The notes below the pieces were generated by a model that was given only the letters and a program-made list of their open reading frames with translations, made no database searches and was not told the DNA's origin. Source: Anaeramoeba flamelloides (lineage: Eukaryota > Metamonada > Anaeramoebidae). Taken from it: 64,000 bases of DNA. Each line of letters opens with the position of its first letter. Within the stretch, counting starts at the first letter, position 1. The stretch spans positions 1,426,001-1,490,000 of the forward strand of contig JANTQA010000023.1 of NCBI GenBank assembly GCA_027625915.1, read 5' to 3'. The translations under genes were made by a program, and so were the position numbers. This document shows positions 34,868 through 45,869 of this stretch, one piece after another.

Positions 34868-36955
34868 AATATTAAGTTTTTTTTTAGCTTGGAATAAATT
34901 TCTTAATGAAATAAATTTAGAATTTAATCAAAAAAAGAACTTTTGGAAAAAAATAAATTTAATTAGGTCTAAAAAAATGAAAATGATTTTAAACAATAAA
35001 AATATGATTGAAGAGTATTTTGGTCATATTAAAAAAAATTCAATTGAACCAAATCAAAAAATTTTAGATTATATAAAAAATCTTGTAATAAATAATTTAA
35101 AAGAGTCAAAAATTTATATTTATTTTCCAATGGAAAAAATTAAAAATACTATTAAAAATTTAAAAAACAAATCAGTGAAAGGATTTCAAAAAATCGAGAA
35201 TTTAAAATTTAACATCGATGGAGAAAATTTTATAGATATTGAACCAATTGAGAACAAAAATTATAAAAAATTTCTAATTACAATACAAAATATATTTAAT
35301 AATTGGTTATTGAACCCTAATGATAAAACTATTGAATATATCAAAAAAAGATCAATTTTGTTTATTCATAAAAAGGGAAATGAAGGAGTCGCTTTAAACT
35401 ATCGACCTATTTCAATTAATCAAAGTCTACCAAGATTATTTCTTAAAATGCTATATAAACTTATTGAGCCTTGTTGGGAATTTATTCATAAAGCACAGTT
35501 TGGCTTTCGAAAAAAAATTGATACTTGTGTTGCGGTATTAAACTTTTTAAATATTTACAATCAGATAAAAACAAATAATGAAAATAAAAATGATAAAACT
35601 CATATTATAATGATTGATATAGCAAAATGCTTTGACTCAATCAGTTTTAAAATAATTAGGAAAACAATAAAAAAGTTTATTTTAAATACAATTATTCAAA
35701 AAATTTTTAGTAAAATATTATCAAGGAAAAGGACTCGGTATATTCCAAGGGGATCCCTTATCACCGATTATATTTGCTCTTATTTCACATTTTCTATTAT
35801 TAAAAATAATACCATTAACAAATCATTGTCAAATGTTTGCAGATGATTTAATTTTAATCATAAAAGGGAATATGAATCAAATAAATGAAAAATTAAATGC
35901 TATATATCAAGTAATTGTCCAATTTGGATTAAAAACCTAATGAAGACAAAACAGAAATTACTCAAGATTTATCAAAAATTAAATATTTGGGAATTTATTT
36001 GGAAAAAATTTCACATTTAGTCTATAACCTAAAAAAAGGCAAAAGAAACTTATAATAGTTCTAAACAATTATTCAATAATAATTTATTAACAAATAATTT
36101 AAAAATAAGATTATTTAAATCTTTTATATTAAGTCAATTAACATATGGATTAGAAATATATAATTATAAAATAGCAACCCTAAACTATTTAAACTCTTGG
36201 ATTAATACATGTATTACTGAAATCTGCAAAATAAACAGAAACACACCAATTCTTATTTATAAAACAGAATTTAAATTCGAAAATTTGTTAATATCAATCA
36301 ATAAAAAGAAATTCAAATTCAAAAATAAATTAAAAGAATTATCTCTACCCTATCTGGAAAAATTAATAAAATTTAATCATAGAATAAACAATAAAATTAA
36401 CTGGAAGTCGGAGAGTTTAAACCTTCTTAAAAAGGAAATTTATAATTATAATTATAATGAGTTGTTGAATTCTACCAGTTGGAAGGTACAAAAAATATTT
36501 CACAACAATTTCAAACCAAAAAAAAATATTTATTAATCAAAAATATAAAAGTTACCCATCAAGCTCAACAATTCTAAAATTCAGAACATTTACGAACTGC
36601 TTAAATAGGTACTATCATGTAATAAATAAAAACTCAAATAAAAATTGTCCTTTATGTTTAAGATATGAACATAAAGGAAATAATAAATAATATTGATCAT
36701 TTTTTTATGGGTATGTCCTTCCTATAAAAAAAGATAGATTAATTTTTCTGAAAAAGTTAAAAGAATTAAATTTTAATGAAATAATTTTAAATTATGATAG
36801 CTTAAAATTATTTTCGTTAATTAATAATCGTGAAATCTATGATTTTACGCTTAAATTTCTGAAAGGGAATTTAAGTAAAAGGGCACTTAGAGTGTAATCT
36901 ACACTTCCTCCTCAATAAAAAAAAAAAAAAAAAAAAAAATATTAAGTTTTTTTTT
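34868..36955 (+). mobile_element. LINE (non-LTR retrotransposon), copy 1, 5'-truncated
   Basis: The insertion is 34886-36937, flanked by a perfect 18-bp duplication AATATTAAGTTTTTTTTT (34868-34885 and 36938-36955), with a 3' A-tail from about 36915. The first open frame (34977-35846, open further upstream) carries RT motifs YRPISIN, AQFGFRK and IMIDIAKCFDSI. The GDPLSP and FADDLIL motifs continue in another frame (to 35940), and more C-terminal pieces follow (36285-36536; a CPLC plus His cluster near 36650). There are at least two frame breaks. No endonuclease domain is present because the copy starts inside the pre-RT region. It is incapable of movement by itself. Confidence 0.9.
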
Positions 36956-37510
36956 CAATTTTTTGAAATAATTATTTTGGTTAATCAAAAAATTGATTTA
37001 TTCAATGTATTGAAAAACAATATTGGAATTAGGTTAAGAATGATAGTTATAACCATTAAAATTTCCAATTAATTTAGAAATTTTACCAAGGAATTGTGTT
37101 TTTGTTTTAAGATGAAATTTGATTTTATAAAATAAAAATTTCCTTTAAGATATTAGAGAATTTGTCACTTTTAACCTTAAAATTCAAAATCAATTTTTAC
37201 TGAAAAAAATATTTAAATAGTTAAAATGATTCATGTGGGTAAGAACAAACATTTTATCAAGAAAATTTTTCAAAAAAAAATTCTATTTTTTTTTTTCATT
37301 TTTTGAAAAAAAGAAAACGACTTTTTTAAAACCTTAAAGAATAAAAAACATTTTTTATTTATTAGATTTCTATTTCATTGATAAACTGTTTTTTAAGCTT
37401 ATATCAATTATTCATTTATTTAATTACCTATGCCTCAATTATTTATATTGATTGATATTTAAATTGAAATATTAAATAATGTTATTTTGCAATTAATTAA
37501 TGAAAATTTT
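36956..37510. other. AT-rich spacer
   Basis: No gene or matched repeat seen. Confidence 0.4.
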
Positions 37511-37962
37511 TATCCAGCCGTTCCAAGTCTACCATAAAATATTAAATAAAATACAATTTATTTTTCTATTCTGATTTTCTATTTTCAAAAAATTCAGAAA
37601 TAAGAGTTATTATTCAAAAAAAAATTTCAATAAATGAGCTATTATTTAAATTTTTGAAAAATCAAAAAAAAAAAATTCAAGATCACATGAAACTTAAAAA
37701 TTATTGGTCCAAAAGAGCACCAAAAAAATATCAATATTGACTGAACTATAAAAATTTACCTTTTTTGAAAAATATTTTCAAGTGCTTCATGAATCTTCAA
37801 AATTTTTTTTTGATTTTTCAAAAATTTAAATAATAGCTCATTTATTGAAATTTTTTTTTGAATAATAACTCTTATTTCTGAATTTTTTGAAAATAGAAAA
37901 TCAGAATAGAAAAATCAAATGCGTTTTATTTAAAATTTTATGGTAGACTTGGAAAGACTGTA
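37511..37962. mobile_element. MITE-like element K, copy 1
   Basis: TA-bounded, about 450 bp, with arms of about 190 bp that are nearly perfect complements. The tips read CCGTTCCAAGTCTACCATAA and its complement. The better tip at copy 2 reads TACAGCCGTTCCAAGG, much like Tc1/mariner ends. Confidence 0.85.
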
Positions 37963-37968
37963 TCAATT

Positions 37969-38178
37969 TCCAATATGACTATTATTTATTACTACTAAAA
38001 TCAAATTAGAAGAGTAAAAAATTTGTCTTACAGTTAACTCAGGAAGTTTAATTTATTGTAGAAAAATTAATTCTAAACGATATTGTAAAGATCTTTGTAT
38101 TTTACTTCAACTTATAATATAGAAAAATATTTTGGGATGTGAACTAAAAATTTTCATTTTTTAAATTGAAAAATAATC
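37969..38178. repeat. Left arm of an inverted repeat around the UBA gene
   Basis: Matches in reverse 39638-39860 (shared word TATTGTAAAGATCTTT, complement at the other arm). The left arm and the next 250 bp also resemble 46370-46690, so this is a dispersed repeat and not only a pair. Confidence 0.6.
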
Positions 38179-38613
38179 ATAATTAAAAAGAAACCAAATA
38201 AAAAATTTTCTTTCTAAATCAAGACTTTCCAACTGAAAACCAAAAATATATTTTATACCATTTTCAAGAATTGACTTAATTGTTCATAAAAATAATAGGT
38301 TACTTTTTTTCGTTTTATCTTGAAAACAGATGAATTATTGGATTTCAAAAAAATAGACTCAAAATTAATAAATTGTTTAAATGAGGTTAACTCATCCATT
38401 TCATAAGCCAAAACACAAATTTCTAAAAAAACAAGTTTTTTTAGGATCTCATAAAAGATTTCATTTTATTTTTAAAAAAATACTCCTCCCTTAAAAGGGA
38501 ATTTATTCAAAACTTTGAAAAGTAAGTGCATTGATTTTGGCCAATTTGTTTATCATTTTTAAGGTTTTTTTCTGTCTAAATTGTTTAATTTGATAGTGAC
38601 GTATTTTTAAGAA

Positions 38614-39147
38614 TTAATTATTATTCAAGACAATTTGTTTTGAGAGATATAAACCAACAGCAAGATCCACATTACCACCTGCCTCCTTTAAACAAGACCT
38701 TGCCTTGTTGTCGTCCAGTCCTCTTTGTTTCAAGACTTTAATTTTCTCTTCGAAGGTTAAATTTTGGTATTGTTTTTGTTTTTCTAACTCTGTTTCTTTC
38801 GAATTCGAATTGATTTGTGTTTGGAACTCATTTAAAAAATTATTCAAGTTTAATTGTTTTTGGTTCTTGTTCTGGTTTTGGTTTTGCTGCTGTTTTTTGT
38901 TGTTTTGGTTTTGGCTTTTTTTGTTTCCTTTTTGTTGGTTATTCTTTTTTTGTGTTTGTTTTGGTTCTTCAAATTTGATGCTGAGTGGCTCAAGACCAGC
39001 TTCTTGATAGATTTGTATGAATTCTGTGCTTTCCTTTTCTTTTAATGAATTACTCACTTGTGAATTCATTTGTTCAAGATATTTTAGAAGTGTTCGATCT
39101 TGTTTAATTTTTTTGAAAAGTTGTTGTGGTGTGGTTGCTTTTGACAT
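38614..39147 (-). CDS. UBA-domain protein with Q/N/K-rich linker
   Basis: 177 residues, single exon. Residues 1-60 are a helical, charged N-terminal part (FKKIKQDRTLLKYLEQMNSQ). Residues 62-100 are a low-complexity Q/N/K linker. About 129-171 forms a UBA-type three-helix domain (VLKQRGLDDNKARSCLKEAG, then GNVDLAVGLYLSK), which binds ubiquitin or ubiquitin-like proteins. There is no UBL or catalytic domain, so it may be an adaptor in ubiquitin-dependent traffic or degradation; the exact family is unknown. The start is the first Met and the stop is in a T-rich 3' flank. Dispersed inverted repeats lie about 440-490 bp away on both sides. Confidence 0.7.
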   Translation of the reverse strand: MSKATTPQQLFKKIKQDRTLLKYLEQMNSQVSNSLKEKESTEFIQIYQEAGLEPLSIKFEEPKQTQKKNNQQKGNKKSQNQNNKKQQQNQNQNKNQKQLNLNNFLNEFQTQINSNSKETELEKQKQYQNLTFEEKIKVLKQRGLDDNKARSCLKEAGGNVDLAVGLYLSKQIVLNNN

Positions 39148-39637
39148 TTTAAAAGCTAAATAATAGAAAAAATGAAATTAAAGTAAATTAACCCAAAACC
39201 AAACACAAGGTAAAAGAACCACAAGTGTTGAAAAAAAGGATTGTTCCTTATTCAAAATGAAAACCTAATTCACAGATTCTGAAAAATATCCATATTTGCC
39301 GAATAAAGGGAAAGAATTATCGCCAGATTTTTTTTATTTTTTTATTGATTGAGTTTTTCAAAGAATAAGGCTTTAATTTATGATTTTTAAGGGTAATGAT
39401 GGTAATAATTTTTTTAGAACAATTTGGGGAATAGTAGCAAATACAATGACCATTTTTACAAAAGATCGATGATTCGAAATTGTCCCTACTTGTTTAAAAA
39501 TGAATCTCGAACCTCATTTTTCAAAAAAAAGGATGTTTCCTCTTAGAAGACCTTACATTCAAGGACCAAAGAAAACTGTAAACTATTGTTATTTTTTAAG
39601 ACTAAAAAAAAATTTGTGCCAGAGTCAAAAATAGACT
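39148..39637. other. Upstream flank of the UBA gene
   Basis: Presumed promoter and leader; no specific element supported. Confidence 0.35.
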
Positions 39638-39860
39638 ATTATTTTCCAATTAAAAAATGACAATTTTTAGTTCACATTTCAAAATATTTTTCTATGGATA
39701 ATGAGTTGAACTAAATCCAAAAGATCTTTACAATATCATTTAGAATTAATTTTTATTGACAATAAATTAAACTTCATTAGTTAACTCTAAGTAAACATTT
39801 TTACTCATATGAATATTGATTGTAATAGTTATAATTAATATTCATTTTGGAAATTGAAAT
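39638..39860. repeat. Right arm of the inverted repeat around the UBA gene
   Basis: Reverse complement of 37969-38178, ending GGAAATTGAAAT against TCAATTTCC on the left. Confidence 0.6.
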
Positions 39861-40763
39861 AACAATTTTCATTCAGTAATTGGAAAATAACATTGGTGAC
39901 TAATAACCAGTGCCAAAAGCTATAATCAATTTTTTTAAGGAATTAGTCTATTTTTTTTTATTTTTTTTTGAATAATTCCGAAATAAGGGTTCCTTATCTA
40001 GAAATATGCTTAATATGAAAATAAACAGGTTTTTTCAAATCTAAGTAGTTGCTAAAAAATTTTCTCAATCTCTATTAAATTTACATTCTTTCCAAGGTGA
40101 CCATAAAATTCTCAATAAAACAAAATTGAGTTTTCTATTCTTATTTTCCATTTTCAAAAAATTCGGAAATAAAAGTTATTATTCAAAAAAAAATTTCAAA
40201 AAATCAATTATTTTTCAAATTTTGTAACATTAAAAAAAAAAAATTTTTGAAGACCAATGAAACACTTGAAAAATTGTTCAAAAATGGTAAATTTTTAAAG
40301 ATCAGTAAATAACGATATTTTTTTAAAGATTCATTTTTTTAAAGAAGTTTTACATAGTCAATTATTATATGGATTACTAATATTTGATCTAACACAAAAA
40401 GACTTCAATGCAATCGATGTATGGATAAATAAAAAAATAACAAAATTTTTATTAATAAATCCACACTCTCCCAGACTTAGTTATAAAACAGAAGCCAAAA
40501 CCGACACAGCAAGAATAACGATATATAAAAGAAGATTTATACTAATTCAAAAATTAAAAATTTTGGATTTTAATCAAATAGCTGATAATCTTAAATTTAG
40601 AGAGCAGAAATTGGAAAATATTAACTCGCAAACAAACACCTAAAAAGAAATCGAAATTGAACTTGAGAAATATAGAATCAAACAACTAGAAAATAGTCCC
40701 AGTTGGAAAGTTCATAAATATTTAAAAATAATTTCTATTCAAAATAATATTAACAAACAGTCG

Positions 40764-40938
40764 AGTCGTCAAGTGCCTATCTTTTTTTTACTTTGAGGAA
40801 TAAAAAGAAAATTCCTGAAATTTTCTTTTTATTTCTCAAATTAAAAAAAAGCTAACAGCGGTTTTCCAGAATTCAAAAGAATTGAGCAAAATATATGATT
40901 TTACTCAATTCTTTTAAATTCTGGAAAACCTAACAACA
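40764..40938. repeat. Palindromic repeat H, locus 4, inside LINE copy 3
   Basis: Begins GTCAAGTGCCTATC, holds one short form of the T-rich palindrome and one full GAATTC/GGAAAACC palindrome, and ends CCTAACAAC. The LINE frame resumes at once with AAAAGATATTTAAAATGG. Confidence 0.75.
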
Positions 40939-41372
40939 AAAGATATTTAAAATGGAAGGGTTCCACTTCGATTTTAAAACTCAGAAATTTTACAAATTAC
41001 CTAAACAGATACTCTAATGTTATGAACAAAGATAAATCAAAATTTTACAAATTATGTAAAAAATCAAAAAATTTGGATATAATTGAAGATTTGGATCATT
41101 TTCTCTGGAAATGCCCAGTCTATGAAAATAATCGAAGAATTCGGATATTTGAATTAAAAAAAATTAATATATCTAATATAAACTATCTTTCATAATAATT
41201 GTCCCATTAAAAATCAAATTTTAAATAAAAATATTTTTAATAATTGAAGTTATCTATTATAATATAAAAATTTAGTTTTTAATATTCAATACTATACTCA
41301 AGAGATATTTATTTTTTGTATAAAAATAAAAGAAAGAAAAATAAAAAAAACTGTTAAAAAAAATTGTGCCAT

Positions 41373-41555
41373 TTATTTTGAAAGAAGCATTACATGAAAA
41401 ATAGAAAAGTTAAAAAAGTAAAAAAACCCATTTATCGATTCTCCTCCCATTTGAATAACTAAATCTAATCTCTTTTTCATATTTGAAATCAAATTTTGCA
41501 TTAATTCATCTGTTACTTTTTTCAAATTTTTCATTTTCATTTTCCATTTTAACAA
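41373..41555 (-). CDS. Small open frame in the extra segment of LINE copy 3
   Basis: 60 codons. The first 45 (TDELMQNLISNMKKRLDLVI, then QMGGESING) look like a helical protein and are more codon-like than the tail, which is T-rich noise. It resembles heat-shock-factor-binding-like coiled coils only vaguely, and I do not assign it. It lies in the stretch present in LINE copy 3 but absent from copy 4, on the opposite strand. It could be a small host gene caught there, a retrocopy, or chance. Confidence 0.3.
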   Translation of the reverse strand: MLKWKMKMKNLKKVTDELMQNLISNMKKRLDLVIQMGGESINGFFYFFNFSIFHVMLLSK

Positions 41556-42130
41556 AACACTGTTGAAAAAATAAAAAAGAGAAAAAATGATTTATTTGTA
41601 AACTTTTCATTGTGAGAGGAAAAACTTCAAAACGATACAAAAGCAATTCATTATTCAAATGTAAGGTGGGACATTTATTATGAAATTTAGTTTATCAAAT
41701 AATAATAATATTTTGAATATTATTATTAAAAAAGATTCAATATATTTATTATCACTCATGGGTAATAGACTAATTTTGGGGTCTTTATTAAAATTTCTAA
41801 ATAAAAATTTAGGAATTCGGGACAACAAGAGGGATTAACAACTCCTCCGTTAAAAAATAAAATAAAAAAAAATATTGATATTTTTTTTGAGCTGTTTTGG
41901 ACCAATAATTTTTAAATTTTATGGGATCTTGAATTTTTTTTTTCTGATTTTTCCAAAAAGCTGAATAATAGTTCATTTATTAAATTTTTTTTTTGAATAA
42001 TAACTCATATTTCAGAATTTTTCGAAAATGGAAAATAAGAATCGAAAATTCAATTTTGTTTTATTTAGAATTTTATTGTAGCCTTGGAACGGCTGTAGGT
42101 AAACAAATTTAATTGAGATTAATCCCTAAA

Positions 42131-42440
42131 AGTCAATCTGTGCTTTTTTTTTTTTTTTGTATCAATTTGTCATCCAATTTACTGTTCCAAGAGTGTACCC
42201 AAGTTCAAATGAATTTTGAATGTAAACTCGTTTATATTTTTAATAAATTTCAAAATATGACTGGAATAGGTAAGAAGAAAAATTTTTGTAATTTACTCAA
42301 TTTTTTTCAATATTTTTGTATTTTGAAGATTATAACTTTTACCAAAAATAATCTCTATTTTTTTAGATTGTAAATTTTCAAAATTAATCATTCCCTTTTT
42401 AGAAATTCTTTTATTAGTAATTGAACTTTAGAAACCAATA
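42131..42440. repeat. Element D, copy 3 (diverged, reverse)
   Basis: Shares GTGTACCCAAGTTCAAATGA and AATTTTGAATGT-type words with 63380-63470. Borders are not clear. The plus-strand open frame at 42113-42373 is not supported. Confidence 0.4.
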
Positions 42441-42606
42441 TCAATTATTAATATTTTTTATTGTCAGTTTCTTCATAATTTTATGTGAAAGTTTAACATA
42501 AATAAGAGAGTTCTCATTTCATTTGAGATAGGTTTAGTCAGTCTGCAAGCTTTTTTTTAACAACAGTACAAATTTGAAAAATAATTACTAAACAAAAAGG
42601 AAACCT

Positions 42607-43167
42607 TTAAGGATTAGAATCTCTGAAATTTGAAAAAAGATTATTTTGTACTTTTCTGGAGTGACTTTTTAATTTTATTTCTTATCTGATAGATCTTGTA
42701 AGTGGTATGGGATTTTAATAGTGGTTCAAAATGGCAATTTTGGAAAATTTATTTTTTTTTTATCCGAAATTCGAATTGATGAGTGTAAGATTAAAAAATT
42801 GGTTGGTGTTTTATAATAAATTTTGATTTTTGGGTTGTGGAGAAAAGAATCTTGATTTATTTTTTGTCAATTAATCAAGTGAAAAAATAAAATTTTTTTT
42901 AAAACCTCCAATATAACCTAACTTAATTAAAAATTTCAATTAAAAACCCACAAACCACATTATTTTATAACTTAAGTTCCATCCAATTAATCTTAAACCC
43001 TTCAATTCAGATTTCGATATTAAAAATAAATTGTCCAAAATTGCCATTTTGAACCACTATTAAAACCCAGACCAAGCACAAGATCGATCAGATAAGAACC
43101 ATATTAACCAGTGGTCACAAACGACACAAGATAACCTATTTTCAAATTTCGGGGATACAAACCTTAA
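42607..43167. mobile_element. Long-inverted-repeat element A, copy 3
   Basis: TTAA (42607-42610), then GGATTAGAATCTCTGAAAT. It ends ATTTCGGGGATACAAACC, then TTAA (43164-43167). 553 bp; arms diverged by many substitutions but co-linear. No coding. Confidence 0.85.
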
Positions 43168-43723
43168 GGTTTACAATCCCTGAAACTGGAAAAAAGATTA
43201 TCTTGTATTGGGTGTGGCAACTTGTTATTTTGGTTCTTAGCTGATCGATCCACAACTAAGTTTGGATCATCTAGGTGGTTGAAAAATGCTATTTTTGTCA
43301 TTTTATTTTTTTTTTTTCCGAAATCCGAATTGATGAGTCTAAGATTAATTAATTGGAAGATATTTAATTAGTAATTGAGTTTTTTGTTTTCTGTGTTGAA
43401 ATTTATATTTACGCTTTGTATTATTTGATGCTTGTAAAAAAAAATATTTTTATTTACTCCTAATTCTGTAAAAGGAAAATGATAATTTCAATTGACAACC
43501 CAAAAATTAACACTTTCAATTCAATACCTTCCAATTAATTAATCTTAGACTCATCAATTCGGATTTCGGAAAAAAAAAAAATAAAATGACAAAAATAGCA
43601 TTTTTCAACCACCTAGATGATCCAAACTTAGTTGTGGATCGATCAGCTAAGAACCAAAATAACAAGTTGCCACACCCAATACAAGATAATCTTTTTTCCA
43701 GTTTCAGGGATTGTAAACATTAA
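43164..43723. mobile_element. Long-inverted-repeat element A, copy 4 (youngest looking)
   Basis: Starts at the same TTAA that ends copy 3 (43164-43167) and ends at TTAA 43720-43723. 552 bp. Arms of about 215 bp appear almost perfectly complementary (GGTTTACAATCCCTGAAACT and complement), so this copy is probably recent. No coding. Confidence 0.9.
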
Positions 43724-44220
43724 TTCGTTTAAATCACTTTCAATATTTAAATTTCTTCGAAATACTTTAAGTCTGATCTAAAAGAAAAAGTTGAAGATTA
43801 TTTATTGAAAACTAATAGCACTCGGTGGGACCAAATAATTTTAGAGTTCCAAAATCTTCAACCCCACATCACCAAGAAGCATACAGTTTAGCTGTATAAT
43901 GTGAATTAATAAAACCCACAGTAAAATAAAAGTTATCTGACTCTCCAAGCAAAACTAGATTAATAATTCTACATTTAAAGAAAATGACAAAGTAACAATA
44001 TGTCCCACCCTTGAGTTATGTCTATTTCAGAATCTGGAGAATAAAATACACGAATTCAAGGCAAATTGAGCTAAATTTGGGATAAATAGGGAAATTTAAG
44101 ATGTTTTTTGAAAAATCAACAAATAATAATTTGATCCATTTTTTATTTTGAAAAAATTAGATCTTTTTAATTAAAAGATTGAATAAAAAAAGAGCAAATT
44201 AATGTATTAAATATACAAGT
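43724..44220. other. Spacer with a coding-like relic
   Basis: About 43760-43890 on the plus strand is open and codon-like (DLKEKVEDYLLKTNSTRWDQ) but starts without Met and stops after some 46 codons; probably a remnant of unknown origin. Confidence 0.25.
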
Positions 44221-45277
44221 TTATTTATCGATCTCTTTTTCTTCTATGTGAGTAGATTCGCCACCACCTTCAACTTTCTCATTAGTTTGATCTTTGTTTG
44301 GGTGTTTATCATCTTTACGGACAATTAAATAGTGTTTGTGTTTTTTTTTATTAAAGATCTTCTCTTTAGTTTTCTCTTTTTCAAATGTTTGGTTATTACT
44401 TTCTTCATCATATTTTAAAAAATCTTTCATTTGTATTTGAAATCTCTTCTTGTCTTCAGTTTCTTTTTGTTGGTATATCTATTAAAAAATTATGTTATGA
44501 ACAATAAAAAAAAAAAAAAAAAAGCGATAATGCACAAATACTCATATTTATTTTTCCTTTATAAAAACAAAAAAATAGAATCAATCAATAAAGTATGCAT
44601 TTTACATTTTTTATTGTTAATCCAGCATTACTCCATTGTTCTCTTAATTTCCGAAATATTTTGTTACCATCCAAATCTGGAAAATTCTGTCTGGTTGTTT
44701 CTTTATTGTCTCTAGAATAGAAAAAAAATGCATCTCTTGGTGAAACTGGAGTTCTTTTTCTTTGAGAAATTTGATAGTTTTTCTTTTTGGTTCTAGGTTT
44801 ATGTGTAATTGTTTGATCCTTATTAATCAAAAACTGATCTTTTTTTCCTTTTTTTGTGGTCCCCTTCTTTTCATTTTTTTTTTTATGTTTGGTCTTGAAC
44901 TCGTTCTCTTTATTATTCTTTTTTTTTTTTTTTTTTTTCAAAATTTTCTTATAAACTTTGACTTCGTTTTCATATCGTATTCGATCTTTCTCAGACATTT
45001 CATAATATCTCTGTATGATTATTGAATAGAAGTAAAATTGGATACAAATATCGACATATTAAAAGATCTGGCTTTCTTTTTGTTTTAAGAAAAAGCAAAA
45101 TAATTTCCTTACTTTTTTTTTAACTTTAGAGAGATTTTTCCACTTTGTGCCCATTTTTTTGGCAATTTGACCGAATGTTAAATTTGGATATTTTTTCTTA
45201 TATTTTGGTCGTATTTCTTTTGCAAACCATATATATGAGCTTCGTACTCTTTTAGGTTTTATAATAGTTGATGACAT
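44221..45277 (-). CDS. Two-HMG-box protein, three exons
   Basis: Exons 45277-45113, 45010-44606 and 44478-44221 join in phase 0 into 275 residues. Box A (about 7-75) reads KPKRVRSSYIWFAKEIRPKY, then FGQIAKKMGTKWKNLS, and after the intron RYYEMSEKDRIRYENEV. A lysine-rich linker follows (about 79-138). Box B (about 139-210) has VSPRDAFFFYSRDNKE, IFRKLREQWSN and, after the second intron, IYQQKETEDKKRFQIQMKDF. The tail is charged with a short acidic end. HMG boxes bend DNA; two tandem boxes fit an HMGB-like chromatin or mitochondrial DNA architectural protein. Introns of 102 and 127 bp (GTAAGG...ACAG, GTAAAA...ATAG) cut both boxes between helices 2 and 3. Confidence 0.8.
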
Positions 45278-45869
45278 ATTATAAACTTCTTGAATTGAAA
45301 ATCTAATTAGTAAAAAAATAAATCTAAATCTAATTTTCTAGTTTGAAGAATTTTTGAATATATATGTTCTAACCAAAATAATTCCAATTTTTGGAGTAAG
45401 AACTTATTTTAAATTTGAAATCATATTTAATTTTTTTATTCTGTCAAAATCTTTTTAATTTTTAATTTCAAGATAATCTTCCAAAATTTTATTAAAAAAA
45501 AAATCACCAGAATTTTTTTAAAATACAAAAAAACAATAAGAGAAATAAAGTTAAAAAAATTTTCCTCCCCAAATAAAAAATCTAAATTAAGAGTGATAAT
45601 AAGAAATTTATTAATAAATTATATTTGGAAAAATGGGAAACAATGAAACTATTTTGAGATCAAAAATAAAAAAGGAAATCAGTTAAATATTTTTTTTAAT
45701 TTGAAAATATTTATATATCTTCAAAAACCTGAAAATTAAAGTAAAGGTCAATGAATTAAACAAAGAATATAATTGAATAAGAACAATAAAGAGTAATAAA
45801 TAACATTAAGAGTTATACCAAAATTATTTCTGTAGATTTTTTTTACACATCTTTCAAATTAAAAATCAT
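45278..45869. other. Upstream flank of the HMG-box gene
   Basis: AT-rich, no feature supported. Confidence 0.35.

Larger units (their letters stand above)
40325..41876 (+). mobile_element. LINE copy 3, 3' part only, with palindromic insert
   Basis: Encodes the C-terminal part of the LINE protein: SQLLYGLLIFDLTQ, ITIYKRRFILIQKLKILDFN, and after the insert at 40764-40938, LDHFLWKCPVYENNRR, the usual LINE C-terminal Cys/His region. The stop is near 41194. The 3' region ends ACTCCTCCGTTAAAAAATAA before an A-rich tail. About 450 bp (41220-41690) is extra compared with copy 4. 5'-truncated; it belongs to a different subfamily from copy 1. Confidence 0.75.
40082..42097. mobile_element. MITE-like element K, copy 2, split by a LINE
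   Basis: Halves 40082-40324 and 41877-42097 match K copy 1. Outer ends are TACATTCTTTCCAAGGTGAC and the complement of TACAGCCGTTCCAAGGCTAC. The break duplicates GATATTTTTTT (40314-40324 and 41877-41887), as expected of a target-primed LINE insertion. Confidence 0.75.
39935..42130. mobile_element. MITE-like element L, copy 2, split by element K
   Basis: Left half 39935-40083 and right half 42096-42130 align with L copy 1 (2150-2342). The break falls at a TA in the L loop (CTCTATTAAATT, then GGTAAACAAATTTAAT). The 2 kb between is element K copy 2 and its own inserts. Confidence 0.65.

Noticed and set aside
38705-39045. Plus-strand open frames rich in Phe, Leu and Trp
   Set aside because: Antisense shadow of the Q/N/K-rich linker of the UBA gene.
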